Shown here piece by piece: positions 6,277 through 14,460 of a stretch of 15,923 bases of DNA. The position numbers and the translations under genes are program-made. Below the pieces are notes generated by a model, which saw only the letters and a program-made list of their open reading frames with translations, made no database searches and was not told the origin of the DNA. The stretch spans positions 1 through 15,923 of the forward strand of contig CANJKY010000008.1 of the NCBI GenBank assembly GCA_947474875.1. Reading direction: 5' to 3'. The DNA is from Gemmataceae bacterium (GTDB taxonomy: Bacteria; Planctomycetota; Planctomycetia; Gemmatales; Gemmataceae). Numbering within the stretch: the first letter of the stretch is position 1; each line of letters starts with the position of its first letter.

Positions 6277-7740
6277 ATGCGCCACCGCATTCGCGCGTTC
6301 TGGTTTGGTGTATCGCTCTCTGTCCTCGCGTCGGCCGGTTGTCGAACCCCCGACCCGTCGGTCCCGCCGCGCCCACTCCCCGCACCGCCAGTGCTATCAA
6401 CCCCCGCGGCCGATCCCGCCGCTGCGGACTCGGTCACCCCCGCCTCCGCCGTCTCCCCGTCGAGCGGCGCACCAACAGGTGTCGGGACTGCGGCCCCCCC
6501 GAGCGGTGATCTGCCTGGGGACGGTCCGCTGACGATCCGCGACCTGGAGCACCTCGCTCTGGCGAACAACCCGACCCTCGTCCAGGCCGCGATGTACACC
6601 GACGCGGCCCAGGGGAAGGCCCTCCAGGCGGGCCTCCCGTTCAACCCGACGATCGGCATGGAGGCCGAGCAGATCGGGGCCGGGAACACCGCCGGCGAGG
6701 TCCGGTGGTTCACCCTCCAGCAGCAGATCGTCACCGGCGGGAAGTTGCGCCTCAGTCGCTTGAAGTACCAGAAAGAGGCCGAGTTGGCGGAAATCCAGGC
6801 CTGCGCCCAGCGGCTCCGCGTGGTGAACGGCATGACCGCCGCCTACTTCGCGGTCCTGGCCGCCCAGCGGGCCGTCGAGAACGACCGCCGGCTGGTGGAG
6901 AACGCCGAGGCGGCGGTCAAGACCACGGAGCAGTTGGTCAACGTCGGCCAAGCGAACCAGCAGGACTTGCTCCAGGCCCAGGTCGAAGCCGAGCGGTCGA
7001 GGGTCGGGCTGCGGACGGCCGAGGCCCGGCTGTGGAAGGAGTGGGTCGATCTCGCAACCCTCGTCGGCGTCCCCGACCTCAAGCAGCGGCCGTTGACCGG
7101 GAGCCTGGAGCCGGACGGCCCGCCGCTCACCTGGGACGAGTCGCTGGCCCGGCTCTACACGGAGAGTCCCGAGATGCTGTTCGCAACCACAAAGGTCGAA
7201 CAGGATCGGATCACCGTCCAGCGGGAGCGGCGGGAGCCGATCCCGAACGTGACCGTCCGCGGCGGGGTCGGGTACAACTTCGAGACCCGCAACAACACGG
7301 CCGACGCCGCGTTCACCCTCCCGCTCCCGCTGTTCGACCGGAACCAGGGGACGGTCCGGCAGGCGACCGCCGACCTCATGCGGTCGCAGGCCGAAGTGAC
7401 CCGCGTCCAGCTCGACCTCAAGCGTCGCCTGTCCGAGACGTTCACGCGGTACCAGACGGCACGCGACGAGGTGGAGAGCTTCCGGACGGAAATGCTGCCC
7501 AAAATGAACAAGGCTTACGACCTCTACGCGGAGCAGTTCAAGGCCCGGCGGGCGGCGTTCCCGCAGGTGCTCGTCGCCCAGCGGGGCGTGTACCAGTTGA
7601 ACGACGAGTACACCAAGGCGCTCCTGGAGGTCCGCCGGGCCGAGGTCGAGATCCGGGGTCTCCTCCTGGTGGGCGGGCTGACCGCCCCGTCGAACCCGAC
7701 CCCGCCGGGCCACATCAACGCCACCCCGAGACCGCGGTGA
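6277..7740 (+). CDS. TolC/CusC-family outer-membrane efflux lipoprotein
   Basis: Outer-membrane channel of a tripartite metal exporter, 487 residues, a normal length. The signal FWFGVSLSVLASAGC places the lipid Cys at 22. A Pro/Ala/Ser-rich linker (23-82) is followed by the OEP repeat domain from LTIRDLEHLALANNPTLVQA (85-104). Further on is FTLQQQIVTGGKLRLS (145-160), then long amphipathic helices with AVLAAQRAV and TEQLVNVGQANQQDLLQAQ, as in CzcC/CusC. The second repeat begins near PNVTVRGGVGYNFETRN and continues through FTLPLPLFDRNQGTVRQA. Start ATG 6277 has GGAGG six bases upstream; the longer frame from 6121 has no signal. It is on the opposite strand to the adaptor and pump genes, separated from them by a small Cys-rich gene. 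Assignment to the same complex is by proximity and family. Confidence 0.92.
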   Translation: MRHRIRAFWFGVSLSVLASAGCRTPDPSVPPRPLPAPPVLSTPAADPAAADSVTPASAVSPSSGAPTGVGTAAPPSGDLPGDGPLTIRDLEHLALANNPTLVQAAMYTDAAQGKALQAGLPFNPTIGMEAEQIGAGNTAGEVRWFTLQQQIVTGGKLRLSRLKYQKEAELAEIQACAQRLRVVNGMTAAYFAVLAAQRAVENDRRLVENAEAAVKTTEQLVNVGQANQQDLLQAQVEAERSRVGLRTAEARLWKEWVDLATLVGVPDLKQRPLTGSLEPDGPPLTWDESLARLYTESPEMLFATTKVEQDRITVQRERREPIPNVTVRGGVGYNFETRNNTADAAFTLPLPLFDRNQGTVRQATADLMRSQAEVTRVQLDLKRRLSETFTRYQTARDEVESFRTEMLPKMNKAYDLYAEQFKARRAAFPQVLVAQRGVYQLNDEYTKALLEVRRAEVEIRGLLLVGGLTAPSNPTPPGHINATPRPR

Positions 7741-7760
7741 GTGAACGGGCTAAGCAAATA

Positions 7761-7788
7761 CGCTCCGGCGACGGCCGTCGCCGGAGCG
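7761..7788. terminator. 28-bp perfect palindrome between convergent genes
   Basis: The left arm CGCTCCGGCGACGG is followed at once by its exact reverse complement. It lies 20 nt past the stop of the outer-membrane channel gene (plus) and 8 nt past the stop of the 47-residue lipoprotein gene (minus). On the minus strand it is followed by TATTTGCTTAG, a modest U-tract, so it best suits termination of the long minus-strand run. On the plus strand no T-run follows. A bidirectional terminator is the simplest reading; a repeated extragenic palindrome is the alternative. Confidence 0.6.
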
Positions 7789-7796
7789 GGATAGCG

Positions 7797-7940
7797 TCAG
7801 TGGGAATGTCCGGCGTGGCCGTCACTCCCGACCGAACGGCTGCCACCGGTCGATTCACACCCCACCAAGCCGGCGGTCAGGCCGCCGAGAGCGGCCAATA
7901 GCACGAGCAGCCGGGTCATTCGACTGAACAGTTTCGCCAC
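7797..7940 (-). CDS. Small 47-residue lipoprotein with His-rich C-terminus
   Basis: Read directly from sequence. GTG start at 7940, 47 residues beginning MAKLFSRMTRLLVLL, lipobox LVGC with lipid Cys at 28, then a 19-residue mature tail ending SDGHAGHSH before TGA. GGGGG lies five bases upstream of the GTG, which supports that start; an in-frame ATG at 7919 (residue 8) would still leave a signal. Its complete signal-plus-lipobox layout, ribosome site and a hairpin just after the stop argue that it is real despite its size. The three His and one Asp near the end could bind metal. It is the last gene of the minus-strand run, 84 nt downstream of the multicopper oxidase, which suggests co-expression. 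No family is recognised; function unknown. Confidence 0.62.
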   Translation of the reverse strand: MAKLFSRMTRLLVLLAALGGLTAGLVGCESTGGSRSVGSDGHAGHSH

Positions 7941-7984
7941 GGGTTCCCCCAGTTAGAGTACGCCCGCCAGCGCGTCCCGTAGTT

Positions 7985-8024
7985 ATCGGCGCGGATGCAG
8001 CATGTCAATGCGAGCCGCGCCGAT
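7985..8024 (-). terminator. Stem-loop abutting the multicopper oxidase stop codon
   Basis: The 10-bp arms ATCGGCGCGG and CCGCGCCGAT pair perfectly across a 20-nt loop that itself holds a GCAT/ATGC stem. The element starts at the base after the TAG of the oxidase gene (8027-8025). No U-run follows (the transcript continues AACTACGGGACG), so complete intrinsic termination is uncertain. It may reduce read-through into the small lipoprotein gene or protect the mRNA 3' end. Confidence 0.5.
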
Positions 8025-9614
8025 CTACTTCTTGTGCCCCTCGTGTTCGTCCTTTTTAGGCGGCGCGTCCTTCTTCGGATCACCGTGCCCCTCGTGGCCC
8101 CCGCTGGCCTTACCGGGGGTGGCTCCCGGCACGCTCGCCCCCGGAGCCACCTCACCCTTCCCGGAGACCACCTTGTCGTACAGGTCCGGCGGCAGCACCC
8201 GGACGACGGTCATCAGCCCCTCGACCCCCTCGAACCACCCGTTCCGCATACCGCGGGTCTCGGGCTTGCTCAGCTTCTTGACCTGCGCCGGGGTGTACAT
8301 CTCCATCCCGCCCATGCTCTGCGGGAACCCGGGCACCGGTTTCGTCGGCTCGCCGTGGCCGTCGTGACCGCCCCGCTTCGGCGGGCTGCCGGGCATTCCG
8401 GGCATGGCCGGCATCCCGGGCTGCCCCGGCTGGGAGCCGTTTCCGACCGCCCGATCAGTCCCGGTGTTCTCGCCCGTCCCGCGGCCGAGCGCCGCCCCGA
8501 ACTCCGGGTTCAGGGCCGGCCCGCGGGTGATCATCCCCATGCTCGGACCCATCGGGGCACCGGCCGGCATGCCCTTCGCGTGGGACGCCATCGGGCCGGC
8601 CATCGAGGACATGAAGTTCATCATGTGGTGGAACATGTGGCAGTGGAGCACCCAGTCGCCGGGGTTCTTCGCCACGAACTCGATGTCCCGCGACTGGGCC
8701 ACCGCCACGAGCACGTTGTTGCCGGGAATCCACGCCGTCTCCGGGATGCGCCCGCCCTCGGTCCCCGTCACCCAGAACTGCATCCCGTGCAGGTGCATCG
8801 GGTGGTGGTCGATGGCGCTGAAGTTGACCAGGCGGATGCGGACCCGCTCGCCCTGCTTGATGACCAGCGGGGTGATGTACGGAGCCGCCCGGCCGTTGAG
8901 GGTGAACAGGTTGAACTCCATCGACATGGTGTTGTGGATCGTGGACCCCGGCAGGATGGCCCACTCCTGGATGACGAGGGCGATGTCCCGGTCCACCGGG
9001 GGGAAGTGCGCCGCCTTCGGGTGGACGACGAACAGGCCCACCATGCCCATGCCCTGCTGCATGGCGATGTGCGTGTGGTAGAAGAACGTCCCGTTTTGTT
9101 CGAGCGTGAACTCGTAGGTGAACGACCCGCCCGGCGGGATCGGGTCTTGAATCATGCCCTCGACGCCGTCCATCGCGTTCGGGACATCGATCCCGTGCCA
9201 GTGCATGACGGTCGGCTCGGGGAGTTCGTTGTGGACGACGATTCTGACCTTGTCCCCCTCGACCACCTCGATCATCGGACCCGGCATGCTGCCGTTATAC
9301 CCCCACACGTCGAACCACTGGTCGGGCAGGAACTCCCGCTTCATGACCTGGGCGTGCAGGTGGAACTCCTTCGCCCCGTTCTTCGTCTCCCACTTCAGCT
9401 TGGGGGCGTCGGGCGTTTCGACCGGGACGGGCGGGTCGCCGGCCTTGCGAAACCCGGGCGTCAGCTTGCCCCGGTCGCTCATGGGGGTTGCGTGCCCGGC
9501 GTGCGGGTCGTCCTTCGCCGCCGGCTTGTCCTGGGCGACGGCGGACGCCGCCAGTCCCCCAGCGAACGCGGTCCCGCCGAGGAGGAAGTTGCGACGATCC
9601 GATTCAGCGCTCAT
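8025..9614 (-). CDS. Two-domain multicopper oxidase with long Gly/Met/His-rich tail (putative copper oxidase)
   Basis: Exported blue-copper oxidase, 529 residues. The N-terminus DRRNFLLGG (6-14) with an Ala-rich core is a Tat signal, ending about AVAQ (25-28). All four copper motifs are intact: HWHG (138-141), HTH (180-182), HPMHLH (271-276) and HCHMFHHMMNFM (324-335), the last giving HCHxxxHxxxxM with M335 as type-1 axial ligand. Only about 185 residues separate first and last motifs, so this is a two-cupredoxin enzyme (as in small laccases, which act as trimers), not three-domain CueO. After residue 340 come about 190 residues rich in Met, Gly, Pro and His, including GGHDGHGE, GGHEGHGD and DEHEGHKK, and a conserved-looking EGVEGLMTVVRVLPPDLYDKV stretch (463-483, quoted in part: GLMTVVRVLPPDLYDKV). 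Start ATG 9614 has GAGG seven bases upstream. Cu(I) oxidation is inferred from context; phenol or other substrates are possible. Confidence 0.92.
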   Translation of the reverse strand: MSAESDRRNFLLGGTAFAGGLAASAVAQDKPAAKDDPHAGHATPMSDRGKLTPGFRKAGDPPVPVETPDAPKLKWETKNGAKEFHLHAQVMKREFLPDQWFDVWGYNGSMPGPMIEVVEGDKVRIVVHNELPEPTVMHWHGIDVPNAMDGVEGMIQDPIPPGGSFTYEFTLEQNGTFFYHTHIAMQQGMGMVGLFVVHPKAAHFPPVDRDIALVIQEWAILPGSTIHNTMSMEFNLFTLNGRAAPYITPLVIKQGERVRIRLVNFSAIDHHPMHLHGMQFWVTGTEGGRIPETAWIPGNNVLVAVAQSRDIEFVAKNPGDWVLHCHMFHHMMNFMSSMAGPMASHAKGMPAGAPMGPSMGMITRGPALNPEFGAALGRGTGENTGTDRAVGNGSQPGQPGMPAMPGMPGSPPKRGGHDGHGEPTKPVPGFPQSMGGMEMYTPAQVKKLSKPETRGMRNGWFEGVEGLMTVVRVLPPDLYDKVVSGKGEVAPGASVPGATPGKASGGHEGHGDPKKDAPPKKDEHEGHKK

Positions 9615-9818
9615 TGGGATTCCTCTCGCTTGTGGGAGTTCGCGCCCGCCAGCCGATCCCCTTCAATTGTGCCAGATTACTCGGCGGGTTTTCTTGACGA
9701 CACGGTATCGTCGGCTTCGGCCGATCCGTGGTCTGGCGCACAGGCCGGACAAGCCGATCAAACCATCCCTAACGAGGGTGCTCCCGGCGGACCACACGAC
9801 AAAACGTCGGTGGGGCAC
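9615..9818 (-). promoter_or_regulatory. Intergenic region upstream of the multicopper oxidase
   Basis: A 204-nt gap, the largest within the minus-strand run, so a separate promoter for the oxidase and the small lipoprotein is plausible. Seen: a bulged hairpin just after the upstream stop (9792-9813), a 5-bp stem TCGGC-TTCG-GCCGA (9711-9724), and a less G+C-rich stretch at about 9657-9705. No confident -35/-10 pair and no small gene were found. Confidence 0.35.
9792..9813 (-). terminator. Bulged hairpin after the LOG-YHS gene
   Basis: CCACACGAC (9792-9800) pairs with GTCGGTGG (9806-9813) except for one bulged A, around a 5-nt loop that reads GTTTT in the minus-strand transcript. It begins five bases past the TAG of the upstream gene. 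No U-run follows. It fits the pattern of hairpins placed right after stops in this window. Confidence 0.33.
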
Positions 9819-10640
9819 CTAAGTCATCGCCGGGGTTGCACCCTCTGCCGGAGCGAATTTTCCCGGGTCGGCGTCGAAAGAGGCCACGCACCCCGCGCAG
9901 CAGAACGCATACCGTCGCCCGCTGGGCGTCCGCATGGCGAACGCCGCCGCCGTTGGGAGGCGCATCCCGCACACCGGATCCGTGAACACCTCGGCCGCGC
10001 CCTCTCGACCCACACCAACGCCCCCCGGTCCGTCAAAGCAGGACGGCCTCCGGTGGTGCTCGGTCTGGTAGACGTTCAGCAAGTCGGCGACGAGCCGCTC
10101 TGGGGTCGCGTCGTACAACACCCGCGAGCCGGTCTCCTTGGCACAGGCGGCGAGGATGTCCCGGACCATGTCGCTGATCCCGCCGGTGCCGGTGAGCACC
10201 CCGATCAACTTCCCCTCGTCATAGGCGATGGCGAGCTCCCCGAGCGTCCCGCTCCGCCCGCCGACGATGACCACGATGTCGGAGGTGCGGATGTTGTCCA
10301 CCTCCCGGCCCATCAGCCCGCTGCCGGTGAAGACCAGGATGTCGTGGAACTCGACCGGCGAGCGGTACTTGTACACGTGTTCGTCGAGGCTCAGCCCCGG
10401 CGAGATGCCGAGCACCGTCCCGCCGGCGGCCTTCGCCCCGCGCGCGGCGCAGAGCGGCAGCCCCGGGCAGGCCCCAGTGATGAGCACGCAGCCACTCCGT
10501 GCAATGGCCCGGCCGAGTTGCTCGGCCGCGGCCATGTGCGCCGGGGTCATGTCCCCGGACGCCCCGCCCATCACCCCGACCTTGAGCGCCAGTCCCGGCC
10601 ATGCCGGGTTTATCCCAGGTTCCATGTCTCCCTCACTCAT
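9819..10640 (-). CDS. LOG/TIGR00725-like Rossmann protein fused to a YHS metal-binding domain
   Basis: 273 residues in two parts. Residues 19-190 are a SLOG-type Rossmann fold: VGVMGGASGDM (21-31), GCVLITGACPGLP (50-62), MGREVDN (110-116) and the nucleotide-phosphate loop GGRSGTLGE (127-135). This is related to the LOG/'lysine decarboxylase' group, whose studied members hydrolyse nucleoside monophosphates to base and ribose-5-phosphate; the TIGR00725 branch has no firmly known substrate. Residues 218-262 are a YHS domain: FTDPVCGM (219-226) and YAFCCAGC (244-251) with a following F, a Cys metal site found in copper-ATPases and metallochaperones. No signal peptide, so cytoplasmic. Start ATG 10640 has GGTGGGG upstream; an in-frame ATG at 10625 preceded by GAGGGAG is an equally good start and would lose five residues. 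It is 49 nt downstream of the lipoprotein gene. Metal-gated nucleotide hydrolase or sensor is inference. Confidence 0.85.
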   Translation of the reverse strand: MSEGDMEPGINPAWPGLALKVGVMGGASGDMTPAHMAAAEQLGRAIARSGCVLITGACPGLPLCAARGAKAAGGTVLGISPGLSLDEHVYKYRSPVEFHDILVFTGSGLMGREVDNIRTSDIVVIVGGRSGTLGELAIAYDEGKLIGVLTGTGGISDMVRDILAACAKETGSRVLYDATPERLVADLLNVYQTEHHRRPSCFDGPGGVGVGREGAAEVFTDPVCGMRLPTAAAFAMRTPSGRRYAFCCAGCVASFDADPGKFAPAEGATPAMT

Positions 10641-10689
10641 CTGAACCCCACCGGGTCCACGCGGACGGTTAATATTCTGATCCGGTCGC

Positions 10690-11238
10690 TCACTCCCGTC
10701 CCCCCTTCTCGCCGGAGCGACCGGGGCCGTGCCCCGGCCCCATCATTGGACCGCCGTGCCCCGGCCCCATGCGGCGGTGCTCGCCCATCTCCTCCCACAT
10801 CCGCCCGTGCGCCTTGCCGCCCTGCCAGCAACCGCGCCAGTCGAACGAATGCCGCTGCCCCCGTTCGCTCCGCATCTCCATCCAGCCGTGACTGATGGTT
10901 CCGCCGCGTGCCCAGTCGGCGTGACCGTAGAACCTGCTGCACGTTCCTGGCGGGTCGGAAGCCATCGGATGCGGCATCAGTTCGGCGCTGTTGTCGCCGC
11001 TGCCGACCGTGATCGACTCCTTCTCGACGGGCCGCGGGGTCTTCAGGTCGGTGTCCCAGGTGTGGACCATCAACTCCCCGGTGTCGGAGTTCGCCAGCAG
11101 TTCGGCGTAGGCCGTCCCGTTCTTGATGGGCACCACGTCACCGCCGTTCGGACCGGACGATGGGGTGCTCACCGCGGGGCGGTTGCATCCTCCGACAAGG
11201 ACCGCCGACGCAATCAAGAGGGAAATCGTCGTTCGCAT
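10690..11238 (-). CDS. His/Met-rich envelope lipoprotein
   Basis: 182 residues. Signal MRTTISLLIASAVLVGGC with lipid Cys 18. Residues 31-108 form a beta-rich domain starting PNGGDVVPIKNGTAYAELL (30-48), with the same layout as the GG...YHAE domain of the lipoprotein at 4473-5339. The C-terminus (about 106-174) is rich in His, Met, Trp and Arg: GHADWARGG, HGWMEM, HGRMWEEMGEHRRM and HGGPMMGPGHGPG. Such Met/His clusters bind Cu(I)/Cu(II) or Ag in other proteins, so copper scavenging in the periplasm is plausible (inference). Start ATG 11238 has GGGAGG five bases upstream; the longer frame to 11262 adds eight residues that spoil the signal. It starts 30 nt after the zwf stop, so it is in that operon. 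No named family recognised. Confidence 0.8.
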   Translation of the reverse strand: MRTTISLLIASAVLVGGCNRPAVSTPSSGPNGGDVVPIKNGTAYAELLANSDTGELMVHTWDTDLKTPRPVEKESITVGSGDNSAELMPHPMASDPPGTCSRFYGHADWARGGTISHGWMEMRSERGQRHSFDWRGCWQGGKAHGRMWEEMGEHRRMGPGHGGPMMGPGHGPGRSGEKGGRE

Positions 11239-11268
11239 GGCAGCCTCCCAGTCGGGCGACAAGAACAG

Positions 11269-12909
<1,641 letters not shown>

Positions 12910-12927
12910 GCTCATCTCCGATGCGCT

Positions 12928-13713
12928 TCAGTGGTGCTTGTACCAGCCGACCCCCTTGATGTCGTTCCACGCGGTCGTCTGGTGGCAGTGGAAACACTGC
13001 TGCACGGCCGCGTGGGGCTGCCCCGCCATCCTCTTCGAGATCATGCCAAAGTGCTCCATGTAGTGGCTCGGCGGGGCCTGGTGGCACTCGGCGCAGCTCG
13101 TCGATTGCGGTGACGGGTGGCGGAACTCGGGGGTCGTCCACTTCGCCGTCCCGTGGCACTCGGCGCAGTCCGTTCCGAACAGGCCCCGGTGCCGGTCCTT
13201 CGTCGCGTGGCAGGTGGAACAGTTGAGAACCGCTTCCCGCCGGGTGATCCCCGGGTGCGGCCCCGCGTCGCCCTCGGCGAGGAGCCGCCGGAGCCGCGCC
13301 CTCGCGTCGTCGTCCACCCCGCCGGCCCCGCCCGACGTGCCCAGGCCGATGCCGGCCAGTGCCGCGTGGTCCATCGCCGTCGGGCGGATGGCCGACCCGC
13401 GGTGCTCGCCGTGGCACTCCCGGCAACTGCCGACCGTCGCGTGGAACGCGGTCGGCTCCCGCTGGAGCACCCGGCTGTCGGCGTGGCAGGCGACGCACTT
13501 GTCGGCCGTCACCCCGTTGACCGGGGTGTGACAGGCGGCGCAGTTGCCGGCGAGGAAGGCGTGCGACGAGGACAACTCGCCGGGGCTCGCCTGCCGCTCC
13601 CACGTCTCGGCCCGGCCGAGGGCGGTGGAGCGGACAAGCACGTAAGTCCCCGCCCCGCTCGCCGTGACGAGCGTGGCGACGAGCAGCCACCGCTTCCAGC
13701 CTGCGAGCCTCAT
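12928..13713 (-). CDS. Membrane-anchored heptahaem cytochrome c
   Basis: 261 residues with one N-terminal hydrophobic segment (8-27) preceded by KR, acting as uncleaved anchor or signal. Seven CXXCH haem sites are seen at residues 58, 73, 97, 165, 183, 207 and 240 (CAACH, CVACH, CRECH, CSTCH, CAECH, CAECH, CFHCH). Extra His (for example H51, H89, H104, H199, H217, H221, H260, H261) could serve as distal ligands. A Gly/Ala/Asp-rich stretch without haem sites (about 118-160) splits the protein into a three-haem and a four-haem half. Its likely role is periplasmic electron transfer from the membrane cytochrome b; donor and acceptor are inferred from the operon. Start ATG 13713 overlaps the cytochrome b stop as ATGA and has GAGG upstream inside that gene; the open frame to 13821 would overlap further and lose the anchor. 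zwf follows within 18 nt. Confidence 0.88.
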   Translation of the reverse strand: MRLAGWKRWLLVATLVTASGAGTYVLVRSTALGRAETWERQASPGELSSSHAFLAGNCAACHTPVNGVTADKCVACHADSRVLQREPTAFHATVGSCRECHGEHRGSAIRPTAMDHAALAGIGLGTSGGAGGVDDDARARLRRLLAEGDAGPHPGITRREAVLNCSTCHATKDRHRGLFGTDCAECHGTAKWTTPEFRHPSPQSTSCAECHQAPPSHYMEHFGMISKRMAGQPHAAVQQCFHCHQTTAWNDIKGVGWYKHH

Positions 13714-14459
13714 GCGAACCACCTCAGCCCGTAGCGGACGCCCGCCCAGACGTGGAGCCCGAGAAGTAGGTACATCACGACGCAAGAAGCGATGTGGATG
13801 CGAAACCAGCCCGCGAACCACCGCCGGAGCGTCTCGTGGGACTTGATCGAGTACTCCAAGTCGGCCATCGACTCCGCAAGTCCCACCGCCCGGACCGCGG
13901 CCGGGGCCGGCACCGTGCGCGGGAAAAAGAGGGACGCAAGGAACCTCCCCCAGAACCCCGCCCAGGGGCGGAGGAGGGCCACCTGCTCGGGGTGGGCCGC
14001 GAGCTCTGCCGCCGTCTCACGGTAGGCGAGTTCCAGCCGGGTGAGGAGGGCCTTCTTCTCGTTCACCTCCAGGGCGATCTGCTTCATCAGATGGCGGCCG
14101 ACGTAGCCGCTCAGGACGACGACGAGCATCGCTGCCGTCAGGGCCACCCCCAGGGCGCTCTCGAACTTGTGGCCGGTGTGCAGGAGGCCGAGTATCGCGC
14201 CGCCGAGTCCCAGGTACATGTGCCAGCCGAGCACCGCCCGCATCGACACCCGGGCGGTGACCCAGCGCCTGACGGGACCGACCCGCTTCACCAGCCCGTA
14301 GGCGAGCGACGCCGTCATGGCCAGCGCGCCCGCCACCCCGAGCACGCCGCCCCAGGCGCTCCCGGCAAACCGCGGGTCGGTGTGGGCCAGAAAGCCGAGC
14401 CAGAGGGCCAGCATCAGGGCGACGAGGCCGCCGGCGAGGAGTGGCTCGCGCTCCCTCAT
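13710..14459 (-). CDS. Five-TM membrane protein, putative haem b-binding cytochrome
   Basis: 249 residues. Hydrophobic segments are seen near 9-26, 36-56, 76-95, 101-120 and 222-243. A soluble, helical Glu/Ala/Leu-rich loop (about 124-215) lies between TM4 and TM5. Candidate haem ligands sit at membrane segments: GWHMYLG (H80), LLHTGHKFES (H94, H97), GRHLMK (H123), RIHIASC (H222) and GLHVWAG (H236). This resembles cytochrome b561/ferric-reductase-like membrane domains, but I cannot name a family; haem content is inferred. The operon places it between a NAD(P)H flavin/[2Fe-2S] reductase and a heptahaem cytochrome c, so it would carry electrons across the membrane. Start ATG 14459 has GGAGG six bases upstream and is one base after the reductase stop. 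Its TGA overlaps the next ATG by four bases, indicating translational coupling. Confidence 0.8.
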   Translation of the reverse strand: MREREPLLAGGLVALMLALWLGFLAHTDPRFAGSAWGGVLGVAGALAMTASLAYGLVKRVGPVRRWVTARVSMRAVLGWHMYLGLGGAILGLLHTGHKFESALGVALTAAMLVVVLSGYVGRHLMKQIALEVNEKKALLTRLELAYRETAAELAAHPEQVALLRPWAGFWGRFLASLFFPRTVPAPAAVRAVGLAESMADLEYSIKSHETLRRWFAGWFRIHIASCVVMYLLLGLHVWAGVRYGLRWFA

Positions 14460-14460
14460 A

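Noticed and set aside
9663..9674. Sigma54-like TGGCAC upstream of the multicopper oxidase
   Set aside because: The expected TTGC element at the right distance is missing (the next bases are AATTGAAG), so no sigma54 promoter is called.
9711..9724. TCGGC-TTCG-GCCGA stem as a terminator
   Set aside because: The stem is only 5 bp, lies mid-gap and has no U-run on either strand; likely chance.
7995..10895. 966-codon open frame on the plus strand across the oxidase, LOG-YHS and lipoprotein genes
   Set aside because: It spans three well-supported minus-strand genes and their gaps, has low-complexity Arg/His/Pro composition and no family match, so it is a frame shadow.
13710..13713. Possible frameshift at the cytochrome b/cytochrome c junction
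   Set aside because: The overlap is the ordinary ATGA stop-start arrangement, and both products are complete.
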